Source: JAEEJA01 sp036343175 (GTDB lineage: Bacteria; Bacillota; Clostridia; Lachnospirales; Lachnospiraceae). From it: a DNA stretch of 64,000 bases. Under the pieces are notes generated by a model. The model was not told the DNA's origin and searched no databases. It saw nothing but the letters and a program-made list of their open reading frames with translations. The first letter of the stretch is position 1; every line of letters begins with the position of its first letter. The stretch is from NCBI GenBank assembly GCA_036343175.1, contig JAZASR010000002.1:62001-126000 (forward strand), written 5' to 3'. The translations under genes were made by a program, and so were the position numbers. Positions 1 through 7,535 of this stretch are shown here, in pieces.

Positions 1-1
1 T

Positions 2-925
2 GGAAACATAGGACCGCTTGCAGCTATGCCTGTAATGGAAGGCAAGGCATGCCTCTTCAGGGAATTTGGCGGTGTAAATGCATTTCCTATCTGCCTTGAT
101 ACTCAGGATACCGATGAAATAATTGAAACCGTAAAGCGCATAGCACCGGCATTTGGCGGCATCAACCTCGAGGACATATCAGCGCCAAGATGCTTTGAGA
201 TCGAAGAAAGGCTTAAAGCAGAGCTTAATATACCTGTATTCCACGATGATCAGCACGGAACCGCAATTGTCGTACTCGCAGGCATCATAAACGGCCTTAA
301 AGTCACAGGCAAAAAGAAGGAAGACTGTCGGGTAGTGGTTAATGGTGCAGGTTCAGCCGGCATCGCCATCTCAAAACTTCTATTAAGGTATGGTTTCAGG
401 CACCTTACACTCTGTGACAGATCAGGGATCCTTGGAAAGGATTCCGATGGCATGAACTACATGCAGAAACATATGACGACTGTTACAAACCTCGAAAATA
501 AAAAGGGTACTCTTGCAGATGCCCTTAAGGGAGCAGATATATTCGTAGGCGTCTCAGCGCCCGGCATAGTATCTCAGGATATGGTCCGCAGCATGAATCA
601 TGATGCCATCATATTTGCCATGGCAAATCCTACCCCTGAGATCATGCCTGACAAAGCAAGAGAAGCAGGTGCCCGCATAGTCGGTACCGGCCGTTCAGAC
701 TTTCCTAATCAGGTAAATAACGTAATCGTCTTCCCCGGCATATTCAAAGGAGCACTTTTGGGCCACGCAAGGCAGATCACTGAAGAGATGAAACTCGCAG
801 CTGCAGAAGCCATAGCGGGACTGATCCCGGATCCTGAGCTTTCTGAAGAAAATATCCTTCCTGAAGCCTTTGATCCGCGTGTATGCGACGTAGTAAGCAG
901 GGCTGTGATGGAACATATATCGTGA
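2..925 (+). CDS. Malic enzyme (NAD(P)-dependent), 3' part
   Basis: This is the C-terminal part of a malic enzyme, which oxidatively decarboxylates malate to pyruvate. The frame is open from base 2 and begins with GNIGPLAAMPVMEGKA, so the start lies outside the window and the ATG at 26 is internal. Visible family signatures are the metal/substrate stretch FHDDQHGTAIV, the Rossmann loop NGAGSAGIAI, the ANPTPEI segment and FPGIFKGAL near the C-terminus. About 307 codons are present, which suggests roughly 80 residues are missing compared with short bacterial malic enzymes. It is the only gene on the plus strand and converges on tyrS, sharing a two-way terminator at 1061-1089. Cofactor preference cannot be read from the sequence. 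Confidence 0.95.
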   Translation, partial: GNIGPLAAMPVMEGKACLFREFGGVNAFPICLDTQDTDEIIETVKRIAPAFGGINLEDISAPRCFEIEERLKAELNIPVFHDDQHGTAIVVLAGIINGLKVTGKKKEDCRVVVNGAGSAGIAISKLLLRYGFRHLTLCDRSGILGKDSDGMNYMQKHMTTVTNLENKKGTLADALKGADIFVGVSAPGIVSQDMVRSMNHDAIIFAMANPTPEIMPDKAREAGARIVGTGRSDFPNQVNNVIVFPGIFKGALLGHARQITEEMKLAAAEAIAGLIPDPELSEENILPEAFDPRVCDVVSRAVMEHIS

Positions 926-1060
926 TACTTTTCCTTTTATCTCAGGCAAATAAGTACATCCTGGTCATGTGATCTCAAGCAGGAAAGTATACTTTTCCGG
1001 TCATTTAAGGCAGTTCAGATATTCTTTTCTGTTTAGTGAAACATATATATTAAAGACATA

Positions 1061-1089
1061 AAAAGACCTCCGCAAAGGAGGCCTTTTTT
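1061..1089. terminator. Bidirectional rho-independent terminator
   Basis: A GC-rich stem (GACCTCC / GGAGGCC, one mismatch) with a GCAA tetraloop is flanked by A-runs on the left and T-runs on the right, so it can stop transcripts from both sides. It lies between the convergent malic enzyme gene and tyrS. Confidence 0.9.
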
Positions 1090-1136
1090 ATTGCCATATA
1101 TACCATATATAAAACTGTCAAATATAATATTTCATC

Positions 1137-1178
1137 AGTTTACTTTTATGAGTTCACTTTTATGAGTTCACTTTTATG
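1137..1178. repeat. Three tandem 14-bp copies over the tyrS stop codon
   Basis: The unit AGTTCACTTTTATG occurs three times in a row (first copy with one change). On the coding strand the tyrS stop codon lies within the repeats. Because 14 is not a multiple of three, each frame soon meets a stop in the unit, so a change in copy number would hardly alter the protein end. Confidence 0.85.
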
Positions 1179-2389
1179 CGGACGTACTTCTTCTTGCCGC
1201 GCTTAAGGATAATACCATCACCCTTTAAGTCATCCACAGAGAATGAAGCCTTTGGATCTGTGATCTTATCACCGTTGGCGCTTACACCGCCCTGGGTGAG
1301 ATTACGTCTGGCGTCGCCATTGGAACTGGCAAGTCCGGCTTTTACAAGAGCTGAAAGAATACCGATGGAGCCGTCAGTCATATCATCAGGAGTGATGATA
1401 ACTTCAGGAATATTCGAAAGGTCGCCGTCACCGGAGAAAAGTGCCTTTGAAGACTCACGTGCGCGCTCCGCCTCTTCACTTCCATGAACAAGGGAAGTAA
1501 GTTCATATGCAAGTACATCCTTGGCATCATTGAGCTTTTCATCCTTATAACGGCTCATCTCATCTATCTGCTCAAGAGGAAGGAACGTAAGCATTTTTAA
1601 GCACTTGATGACATCAGAATCACCGATGTTTCTCCAATATTGATAGAATTCAAATGGGGATGTCTTCTCTGCATCCAGCCATACAGCACCGTTAGCAGTC
1701 TTGCCCATTTTCTTGCCCTCTGAGTTTAAGAGAAGGTTAATAGTCATGGCATATGCATCTTTGCCCAGCTTCTTACGGATGAGCTCGGTACCTGCAAGCA
1801 TATTGGACCATTGGTCATCACCGCCAAACTCCATGTTGCAGCCGTAATCAGTATAAAGCTTATAGAAATCATAGCCCTGCATGAGCATGTAGCTGAACTC
1901 AAAGAATGTAAGTCCGCGCTCCATACGATTGACATATGCTCTTGCACGAAGCATGTCATTAACTGAAAAACAGGTTCCTATTTCCCTCATGAAATCAAGG
2001 AAATTGAGATCAAGAAGCCAGTCGGCATTATTAACAAGTCTTGCCTTGTTGTCAGAAAAATCAATAAATCTTGACATCTGCTTCTTAAAGCAGTTTATAT
2101 TGTGATCGATATCCTCCTTTGTGAGCATCTTGCGCATATCAGTTCTGCCGCTCGGATCGCCGATCATACCTGTTCCGCCGCCAAGAAGGGCAATTGGCTT
2201 ATTACCTGCCATTTGCATTCTCTTCATAAGACATAATGCCATGAAATGGCCGACATGCAAGCTGTCAGCAGTAGGATCGAAGCCTATATAGAATGTTGCC
2301 TCTCCGTTATTAATAAGGTCTTTTATCTTGTCCTCATCAGTAACCTGTGCAATAAGGCCTCTTGCTGCCAATTCATCATAAAGTGTCAT
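1160..2389 (-). CDS. tyrS: Tyrosyl-tRNA synthetase
   Basis: This cytosolic class I aminoacyl-tRNA synthetase charges tRNA-Tyr. From the chosen start the protein is 409 residues, normal for bacterial TyrRS. It shows the HIGH-type motif in the context DSLHVGHF, the KMSKS-type motif as KKMGKT, and a C-terminal S4-like RNA-binding domain (about the last 70 residues, with NGDARRNLTQGGVSANG). The frame extends 18 codons upstream, but ATG at 2389 (MTLYDEL) is preferred because AGAGGA lies just before it and the extra residues look non-coding. It has its own promoter candidate at 2603-2631 and a leader of about 210 nt that contains repeats but no T-box. Transcription ends at 1061-1089. Confidence 0.97.
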   Translation of the reverse strand: MTLYDELAARGLIAQVTDEDKIKDLINNGEATFYIGFDPTADSLHVGHFMALCLMKRMQMAGNKPIALLGGGTGMIGDPSGRTDMRKMLTKEDIDHNINCFKKQMSRFIDFSDNKARLVNNADWLLDLNFLDFMREIGTCFSVNDMLRARAYVNRMERGLTFFEFSYMLMQGYDFYKLYTDYGCNMEFGGDDQWSNMLAGTELIRKKLGKDAYAMTINLLLNSEGKKMGKTANGAVWLDAEKTSPFEFYQYWRNIGDSDVIKCLKMLTFLPLEQIDEMSRYKDEKLNDAKDVLAYELTSLVHGSEEAERARESSKALFSGDGDLSNIPEVIITPDDMTDGSIGILSALVKAGLASSNGDARRNLTQGGVSANGDKITDPKASFSVDDLKGDGIILKRGKKKYVRIKVNS

Positions 2390-2465
2390 CGATTTATCCT
2401 CTTCTCTTGAACATATTGCTGTATTGCATCCACAGGAACTCAACCATAAAGATCATTGCATCTTA

Positions 2466-2552
2466 ACCACTCAAACATACGGATAATGGTTAAGCTCGAG
2501 CAGGCCATCAGACCGCATTTCCGCTGATACCCCTTAAACATAAGGATAATGG
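2466..2552 (-). repeat. Two 24-bp direct repeats in the tyrS leader
   Basis: Copies at 2466-2489 and 2529-2552 share 21 of 24 bases, including the plus-strand core GGATAATGG, and start 63 bp apart. They lie between the tyrS promoter candidate and its start codon, so they would be transcribed as part of the 5' leader. A short open frame covers the region, but it has no convincing ribosome site and I do not call it a gene. Confidence 0.7.
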
Positions 2553-2602
2553 ACAGCCGCGATCTCAAAATGGTATGGTAAAATATCTGCAAATACTTTA
2601 GT

Positions 2603-2631
2603 ATGCTAGCAAATGGCCCTGCCTTTGTCAA
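2603..2631 (-). promoter_or_regulatory. Sigma-A type promoter candidate for tyrS
   Basis: On the minus strand a perfect TTGACA (2626-2631) is followed after 17 nt by TAGCAT (2603-2608, four of six matches). The -35 box overlaps the stop codon of the upstream FHA gene, so tyrS can start its own transcript while also receiving read-through from the Tad locus. Confidence 0.6.
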
Positions 2632-3692
2632 GCCGCAGGTACATTTTCAAATGTGAAGCTTACATTTGAAAAACGCACTCTGTCACCCGTCTTAAGTTTT
2701 CTGGCCTTACCTGAGAGGATCCTTTTTTCATTTACGTATGTACCATTAAGTGACCCTTCATCGGTTATAAAAAAGCCAGCGGCACTTCTATGTATCACAG
2801 CATGTCTCCGGCTGACATTTACATTCGGTATCCTGCTGTGGATGCATGCCGCTGACCTCCCTATTATGGTCTTTTCTTCATCAGTGATCTCTATATCGGG
2901 GGACATAAACATATTAACAGACTTTAAAAAGAACTTATCATGGTCAGAATTCTTTTCCGCCGATCTGCTTCCTCCTGTCTTCTCTGTCTCATTGTAGGGC
3001 AATGATCTGTCATCTCCCGGATAAGGATACCTTCCGGCAGAGAAAGTATCGGCACCTTTAACTGCCGCGTCCTTATCTGTATCACATCCGAACATATCCG
3101 TAATTTTAAGAATATCATCAATATCAGGTCTCAGACCATCATGGATCGAATTGGCTATCTTATTATAAATGTCATTCATGAAGATCTGCAGTTTTCTGTC
3201 AGATGCAGAAACATTTTCCAATAACAGTTCCATAAAATCTTTAAGTCCCTGACCGGGACACCTATCATCATGCTGAGCTGATTCAGGGTAATATATCAGG
3301 CCGGCTTCATGCTTCCTGGAATTCCAGAAGATATAATCCGGTGATATTATGAAATTATCGGGATCCAGAAAATAATTTTCCGCACATTTATATGTCTCAA
3401 GTACACTCTTTATAATATCAGGAATCGTTTTCTCCTCTTCTCTTCCTGATATAATCACTGAGCTGAGGCTCTCAAATCCGGCTCTGTCGTAAAGCAGATA
3501 TATATCTTCATCGATATAAAGAAATCTTGCAGGGAGGATGCCGGCAATATCATTATTGATAAGCATCAGGACATCACCATGATTTTCTGTGCCTTCCTTT
3601 AATCTGATACTGATCTCATGATCAGCTGATCTTAACATGTCATCTATATTGGTGCTGCTGAGATAAAGTTCATCCGTCTTTTTATCATTCAT
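2628..3692 (-). CDS. DUF6382-like and FHA-domain protein of the Tad locus
   Basis: A 354-residue protein with two parts. Residues 1-190 resemble the DUF6382 region found beside FHA domains in Lachnospiraceae. About residues 270-350 form an FHA phosphothreonine-binding domain, with IIGRS, SRRHAVI and LNGTYVN in the right order. No signal peptide or membrane span is seen, so it should be cytosolic and may read a phosphorylated partner. It overlaps the end of the TadE-like gene by 8 bp and starts behind AAGGAGG, so it is translationally coupled and is the last gene of the Tad locus. No Ser/Thr kinase is encoded in the window, so the partner is unknown. Confidence 0.88.
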   Translation of the reverse strand: MNDKKTDELYLSSTNIDDMLRSADHEISIRLKEGTENHGDVLMLINNDIAGILPARFLYIDEDIYLLYDRAGFESLSSVIISGREEEKTIPDIIKSVLETYKCAENYFLDPDNFIISPDYIFWNSRKHEAGLIYYPESAQHDDRCPGQGLKDFMELLLENVSASDRKLQIFMNDIYNKIANSIHDGLRPDIDDILKITDMFGCDTDKDAAVKGADTFSAGRYPYPGDDRSLPYNETEKTGGSRSAEKNSDHDKFFLKSVNMFMSPDIEITDEEKTIIGRSAACIHSRIPNVNVSRRHAVIHRSAAGFFITDEGSLNGTYVNEKRILSGKARKLKTGDRVRFSNVSFTFENVPAA

Positions 3693-4227
3693 AGTGCGCC
3701 TCCTTTTTCACTTTATTCTGGTTAATGCCTCTTAAGTTCCCGCGCTCCTTGTCGATGGATAGCACCTCCTTTTTCACTTTATCCTGGTTAATGCCTGCCA
3801 GAAATGATGGACTCAGATCAGCAAGCACAAATGAAGAATCCGCAGATATTTTCTTATTAAGAAACATACCGGCTAATGGATCGGTAATGCTTTTTCCTGC
3901 AGATACCCTGCTTTTGATGAATAATTTATTATTGTCCGAGGTCATCTCCGGTTCCATAAATATAAATGTTTTTTTCATGAGGATCTTCTGTCTGCTGATC
4001 TCATACTGCTTTTCTTCTTCAACCATACTGTTATCCAGCATGCCCTGTATATGCATGTCTATAGCCATCTCGCGGACATATGAGTTCACGAGCGCAGCAT
4101 CGTGGAATACAAGAGCAGCGATAATAAGCGAGAATACAACTCCCAGGACTATGGGCATGAGCAGACAGGCTTCAACTGTCATAGATGCATTTAAATACAT
4201 GATCTTTCTGTATCGAATAAGCTTCAT
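3685..4227 (-). CDS. TadE-like pseudopilin
   Basis: A 180-residue membrane-anchored protein with the TadE signature MTVEACLLMPIVLGVVFSL near residue 15: a short basic N-terminus, the conserved Glu and then one hydrophobic helix. TadE-like proteins are minor pseudopilins that help assemble Flp pili. The start has AAGGGGG 8 nt upstream. The C-terminal tail carries a duplicated stretch (GINQDKVKKE and GINQNKVKKE, 22 codons apart) created by a 32-bp direct repeat. The second copy also supplies the ribosome binding site of the next gene. It follows the peptidase gene by 3 bp. Confidence 0.85.
   Translation of the reverse strand: MKLIRYRKIMYLNASMTVEACLLMPIVLGVVFSLIIAALVFHDAALVNSYVREMAIDMHIQGMLDNSMVEEEKQYEISRQKILMKKTFIFMEPEMTSDNNKLFIKSRVSAGKSITDPLAGMFLNKKISADSSFVLADLSPSFLAGINQDKVKKEVLSIDKERGNLRGINQNKVKKEAHYE
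3699..3796. repeat. 32-bp direct repeat in the TadE-like 3' end
   Basis: Copies at 3699-3730 and 3765-3796 differ at one base. The offset is 66 bp, so the reading frame is kept. Both copies contain AAAGGAGG on the coding strand. The copy nearer the stop serves as ribosome binding site of the FHA gene, while the other lies inside the coding region with no start codon behind it. Confidence 0.85.
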
Positions 4228-4230
4228 AAA

Positions 4231-4674
4231 TTACGCCCCCTTAAGCAGTTCCCAGGCAGCCCATGCAAGGGTAAAAAATGGTACTGCCGGTATCTGTGAA
4301 TGTAAGGATATCTTTTTTGTTATCAGACCCCCAAGTGAAAAACAGGAAAATAACAGGATCCCTATCGTCATAGTAAAGATCAGGGCGGTGAGACCTGCCG
4401 CTATCCCTATCACAGTAAGCACCAGAATATCCCCTTTACCGATGCTCTGGTTTGAAGCACAGGAAAATATGAAAAGAATAAGGGATATAACTAATACTCC
4501 CAAAATATCCGCTTCACCCCTGACAATTGATGAGGCATTGATCAAAAGCCCCGTTAATCCCGTAGTAATGCATATAGGTGCAGGTATCCTTTTCTCACGT
4601 ATATCACAGATAGATAGAAATATCATAAGAGGCATACAGAGCAGTTTTTCAAAGATCAATATATTAATTACCAT
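4231..4674 (-). CDS. Prepilin peptidase, A24 family (TadV/CpaA-like), first copy
   Basis: A 147-residue, highly hydrophobic inner-membrane protein with the two aspartates of A24 prepilin peptidases: one in CDIREKRIPAP near residue 24 and one in the GxGD motif GKGDILV near residue 80. These enzymes cut the short leader of Flp-type pilins. The end (IPAVPF, then hydrophobic) also fits TadV/CpaA. The chosen ATG has no Shine-Dalgarno. It is the last ATG of a ladder of 14-bp repeats (4671-4768), and ribosomes may arrive by re-initiation. An internal ATG (MPLMIFLS, near residue 14) also lacks a clear ribosome site. The locus has a second peptidase at 12074-12673. Confidence 0.85.
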   Translation of the reverse strand: MVINILIFEKLLCMPLMIFLSICDIREKRIPAPICITTGLTGLLINASSIVRGEADILGVLVISLILFIFSCASNQSIGKGDILVLTVIGIAAGLTALIFTMTIGILLFSCFSLGGLITKKISLHSQIPAVPFFTLAWAAWELLKGA

Positions 4675-4768
4675 GTTTTATTTACCATATTTTATTTACC
4701 ATATTTTATTTACCATGTTTTATTTACCATGTTTTATTTACCATGTTTTATTTATCATATTTTATTTC
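4671..4768 (-). repeat. Seven 14-bp tandem repeats forming a mini-ORF ladder
   Basis: The plus-strand unit CCATRTTTTATTTA occurs seven times. On the coding strand each unit carries an ATG. The first six ATGs open ORFs of six codons (MINKTW, MVNKTW or MVNKIW) that end in TAA. Each stop lies in the sequence ATGGTAA, so every mini-ORF overlaps the next start. The first ATG lies 3 nt after the stop of the upstream TadE-like gene, and the seventh ATG is the start of the peptidase. No Shine-Dalgarno is visible in the array. Confidence 0.9.
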
Positions 4769-5442
4769 CCGTGTTCTTTAATATCAAACTCACCCGAACA
4801 TTTGCTGCATTCCTTTAAGCTTCCTGCTTCACTCTTCTTTACCCTTCTTATGTCATGCCATATGTCGGGACAGTTTTTATCAATGTGGTATGCTGTTCCA
4901 TAACGTGTAAGATATACTGTACCTTCAGGAAGTGAGTTCATATTGCGGCAGCAATATTTACAGGGATAATATCTGCCTCCCGACGCATTGCGCTTTTGCA
5001 TTAATTCTCCCACAAATACCTGACTGATATGCGGCTTAAGATATGTACACTCCCGGCTGGTATGATATACAGAGGGATGTGCAGTAATATATACCCATTC
5101 ATCACATGAATCCCCGCCTTCGCCTGGAACTATGGTATGACCTTTATAATCTGATATTGAAAGTTCACTGTATGTCTTTAATGACAGACCCTTGACCCCT
5201 GGAGGATGAAGCACATATGTCTTATATACAAAGCCATTCTCTTCATCAAATCTGACACGGGGGTCCTTGAATTCTCCGCCCGCAGCAGCGTATGATGAGG
5301 CTGCCTTATAAAGCTCTCCCTGCATATTGCTGGTCTTTTCTATTCCTGTGATTATCGAAATAAGCGAAAGCATAAGCAAGAAAAATAAAGGTAGTGTCAA
5401 TGCTGCCTCAACTGTAAGCGAAGCTCTTAATGATCTCTGCAT
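4762..5442 (-). CDS. TadE-like pseudopilin with two cysteine/histidine modules
   Basis: A 226-residue protein. Residues 5-35 carry the TadE signature (SLTVEAALTLPLFFLL), which anchors it in the membrane. The outer part ends in two similar modules: residues 117-164 (VYITAHPSVYH, Cys132, CKYC at 161-164) and 176-215 (VYLTRYGTAYH, Cys191, CSKC at 212-215). Each has YHxxxxC followed by CxxC, a layout that could bind a metal such as zinc, or form disulfides outside the cell. The YH..C...CxxC pattern resembles Ada-like modules found at the end of some secreted nucleases; that likeness is from memory. The start has AAAGGCAG upstream, and the stop runs directly into the 14-bp repeat array. Confidence 0.85.
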   Translation of the reverse strand: MQRSLRASLTVEAALTLPLFFLLMLSLISIITGIEKTSNMQGELYKAASSYAAAGGEFKDPRVRFDEENGFVYKTYVLHPPGVKGLSLKTYSELSISDYKGHTIVPGEGGDSCDEWVYITAHPSVYHTSRECTYLKPHISQVFVGELMQKRNASGGRYYPCKYCCRNMNSLPEGTVYLTRYGTAYHIDKNCPDIWHDIRRVKKSEAGSLKECSKCSGEFDIKEHGK

Positions 5443-5460
5443 TATATTTCTGCCTTTCTT

Positions 5461-5676
5461 TTATTAACGTGAAATAAGACTTTTCTTCTTAAAACCGGGG
5501 AGGTCTATCAGACGCTTTTGATGAGAATAATATATTAATGCGGAATAAGACTTTTCTTCTTAAAACGCCTGCGTATAAAACAAACTGCAAAAAACTCATA
5601 TCTTATACCGGGGAGGGCTTATCAATTATGGATTTAGAATTAGGCACAATACGCAGGCATTATAAGAAGAAAAGTC
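5461..5676. repeat. Direct and inverted repeats between TadG-like and TadE-like genes
   Basis: The 232-bp gap holds (a) a 35-bp direct repeat at 5461-5495 and 5532-5566 with four mismatches, (b) a 27-bp inverted repeat with arms 5549-5575 and 5650-5676, two mismatches and a 74-bp loop, and (c) the word ACCGGGGAGG twice (near 5494 and 5607). The right arm overlaps the stop codon of the TadG-like gene. The coding-strand RNA could fold into a long hairpin. No gene is visible in the gap. Confidence 0.8.
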
Positions 5677-7327
5677 AATATGAAAATCCTGTATAAAACG
5701 ACCTTTCTTTGAAGGCTTTAAAGACTGCAGATGACGGCAGAAGTACAGGATCCATAGTATAAGTGACTCTGGCAGAGATGGCTGATGCTCCGTTGTCTAT
5801 AGTGAAATTATCGTTATATTTATCACGTATGTTTTTTTGAATGAGCATGCATGATCTCTTCGTCCGGTTCTCTTTCGAGACCGGGATTACCAGCAGGTCA
5901 AGAGCGCTTATATAATCTATCTGCCCGGAACTCAGCATTTTAAATGATTCATATGAAGGCTTATCGCTCTTATCCGGTCTGTGAGACAATGGCCATTCAC
6001 TTGCTTTTTCAGCGAAAAATTCACGGCTGGCAAGCATTATCTCTCCGTACTTAAGCTTTACGTCTGTGATCTTCTTTATAAGCGGGATCTTTCTCTCCTG
6101 AAGAAGGGCGCTTATATCTATCATCGCTTCTTCCAGACTCATGACAGAAAGTATGGTTATACTGAGCGCGTCTGTAAATTCAGGAGAAGCAAGGGCGCCT
6201 GCTATGAGTCCGGCATCACGAAGGCTCTGGGCCTTAATTGCAGGATCCTTTGAGATAACTGCGAAACACTCAAGAGTGCGGATAATCAAAAGCCTGTTCA
6301 GACAGAAATAAAGGGCATCAGCTTTATTCATTCTTCCTGAAGCTATATACTCAAGCTCATACTTATCCCGGCCATTAATGTACGAATCGAATACCTGTTC
6401 AGCCCAGACCGCAAATTCAAGCTTCTCCGGACTCTCACCTATATCAGTAAGATCAAAGCCTCTGTTATTCCCAAAAAGTCCTTTTGTTACCTTAAGAGCA
6501 TCTTTATCATTTTCTTTGATATCTCCAAATCCGTTTTCGCTGTACCCGGGGGCTTCCTGATATGTATCTTTAACTTCCACTTCAGAAAGCTGCATATCAT
6601 CGGTGCTTACCTCAGACGTATCGATCACAAATGAAAGCAGACCTGACTTTGCCATCCTGACCAAGAGATGCAGAGGATTCTTCTCAGATGGCAGACTATG
6701 CCGCGTCTTATCCTCCTGCAGACTTTCGCCGTTTTTTTCTGCCTCCTTTTTCTTTTCTTCCTCTTCTTTATAAGTACGGGACTGGATATCATTGCTTGAA
6801 CTTATGACATTATCCTCATGCTTCAGATCTGTAAGTCCATTCAGCCCATCTATACCCGTGACAGCGCTTATCCCGCTGTTTTTGATAAATTCCGATATTT
6901 GGCGGCTTAGTATCTCAGGATCATTCAGACTCCTGCATTCGATGGCCTCTATATCAAATCCGGAGGGCAATGGCTGCGGTACCGGAAACCTTCCTGCCAT
7001 ATTTTCCATGAATGTGAATTTACTTCCTTCATCAGGATAAAAGCTTCTGAAATTATCTGTCATCAGGCTTTTTAATGACAGCATGACGTCAGTCTGATCA
7101 ATGCCGTCATAGCCTCCATACATCAACAGGTGATAATCTGAAAAAAGCTCTCTGTCATAATCCCCAAACAGACTCATGGCAGCATTGTCGGCAGATGTTT
7201 TTACATATGATGAGCCGGCAGTATACCTGGTCATGTCTATCATCGCAAAGATGAAAAAAAGCATGACACAGGTAAAAAGACTTAAAAATACGGTAATACT
7301 GGCCTTTTCCTTATTCTTTCTAATCAT
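5675..7327 (-). CDS. DUF5702 protein (TadG-like Flp pilus component)
   Basis: A 550-residue protein with one N-terminal membrane helix (ITVFLSLFTCVMLFFIFAMI, residues 11-30) and a large outer region. The start SITVFLSL and the stretch DYHLLMYGG match DUF5702 proteins, which replace TadG in Tad loci of Lachnospiraceae. A charged, low-complexity stretch (RTYKEEEEKKKEAEKNG) lies near residue 185. Its ATG overlaps the stop of the Flp1 pilin gene (ATGATTAG), so the two are translationally coupled. The role in pilus assembly is inferred from family and position. Confidence 0.85.
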   Translation of the reverse strand: MIRKNKEKASITVFLSLFTCVMLFFIFAMIDMTRYTAGSSYVKTSADNAAMSLFGDYDRELFSDYHLLMYGGYDGIDQTDVMLSLKSLMTDNFRSFYPDEGSKFTFMENMAGRFPVPQPLPSGFDIEAIECRSLNDPEILSRQISEFIKNSGISAVTGIDGLNGLTDLKHEDNVISSSNDIQSRTYKEEEEKKKEAEKNGESLQEDKTRHSLPSEKNPLHLLVRMAKSGLLSFVIDTSEVSTDDMQLSEVEVKDTYQEAPGYSENGFGDIKENDKDALKVTKGLFGNNRGFDLTDIGESPEKLEFAVWAEQVFDSYINGRDKYELEYIASGRMNKADALYFCLNRLLIIRTLECFAVISKDPAIKAQSLRDAGLIAGALASPEFTDALSITILSVMSLEEAMIDISALLQERKIPLIKKITDVKLKYGEIMLASREFFAEKASEWPLSHRPDKSDKPSYESFKMLSSGQIDYISALDLLVIPVSKENRTKRSCMLIQKNIRDKYNDNFTIDNGASAISARVTYTMDPVLLPSSAVFKAFKERSFYTGFSY

Positions 7328-7505
7328 CGATCTTTATTCCGCCGTTGATATCATCAGATCCATCAGAGATTGAACCAAATGCGTCCTGCACGATCTGGGT
7401 TATTTTGTCCTTAAATATGACGATCAACGCCACCAGAACGACCAGTATAAGTATTATCTCCACTACACCTATACCGCTTTCATCATTCCAGAATTCCTTT
7501 ATCAT
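7320..7505 (-). CDS. Flp1-type pilin (type IVb prepilin)
   Basis: A 61-residue major-pilin candidate. The leader MIKEFWNDESG ends in Gly11 and is followed by IGVVE, placing Glu at +5 of the mature chain as in class III prepilins cut by A24 peptidases. A hydrophobic helix (about residues 12-30) follows, then a short acidic tail. The ribosome site GGAG lies 8 nt before ATG. Its place between tadC and the TadG-like gene is usual for a pilin gene of this locus type. A hydrophobic pilin this short must be processed before polymerising on the TadA motor. Confidence 0.9.
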   Translation of the reverse strand: MIKEFWNDESGIGVVEIILILVVLVALIVIFKDKITQIVQDAFGSISDGSDDINGGIKIDD

Positions 7506-7535
7506 ATAATTTTCTCCTTTCTGCTTTTTCTTAGA

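Noticed and set aside
2389..2628. T-box riboswitch before tyrS
   Set aside because: No T-box consensus or following terminator could be found in the leader.
2440..2631. A 63-codon open frame upstream of tyrS on the minus strand
   Set aside because: It covers the tyrS promoter candidate and the leader repeats, has no ribosome site and no protein-like composition.
4671..4768. CRISPR array
   Set aside because: The 14-bp units are contiguous, with no spacers and no cas genes nearby.
3725..4903. A 392-codon plus-strand open frame
   Set aside because: It is opposite three clear Tad genes and its end is only the translated 14-bp repeat (YLPCFIYHV type).
5461..5676. Complete insertion sequence
   Set aside because: There is no transposase and no target-site duplication was recognised; only short repeats remain.
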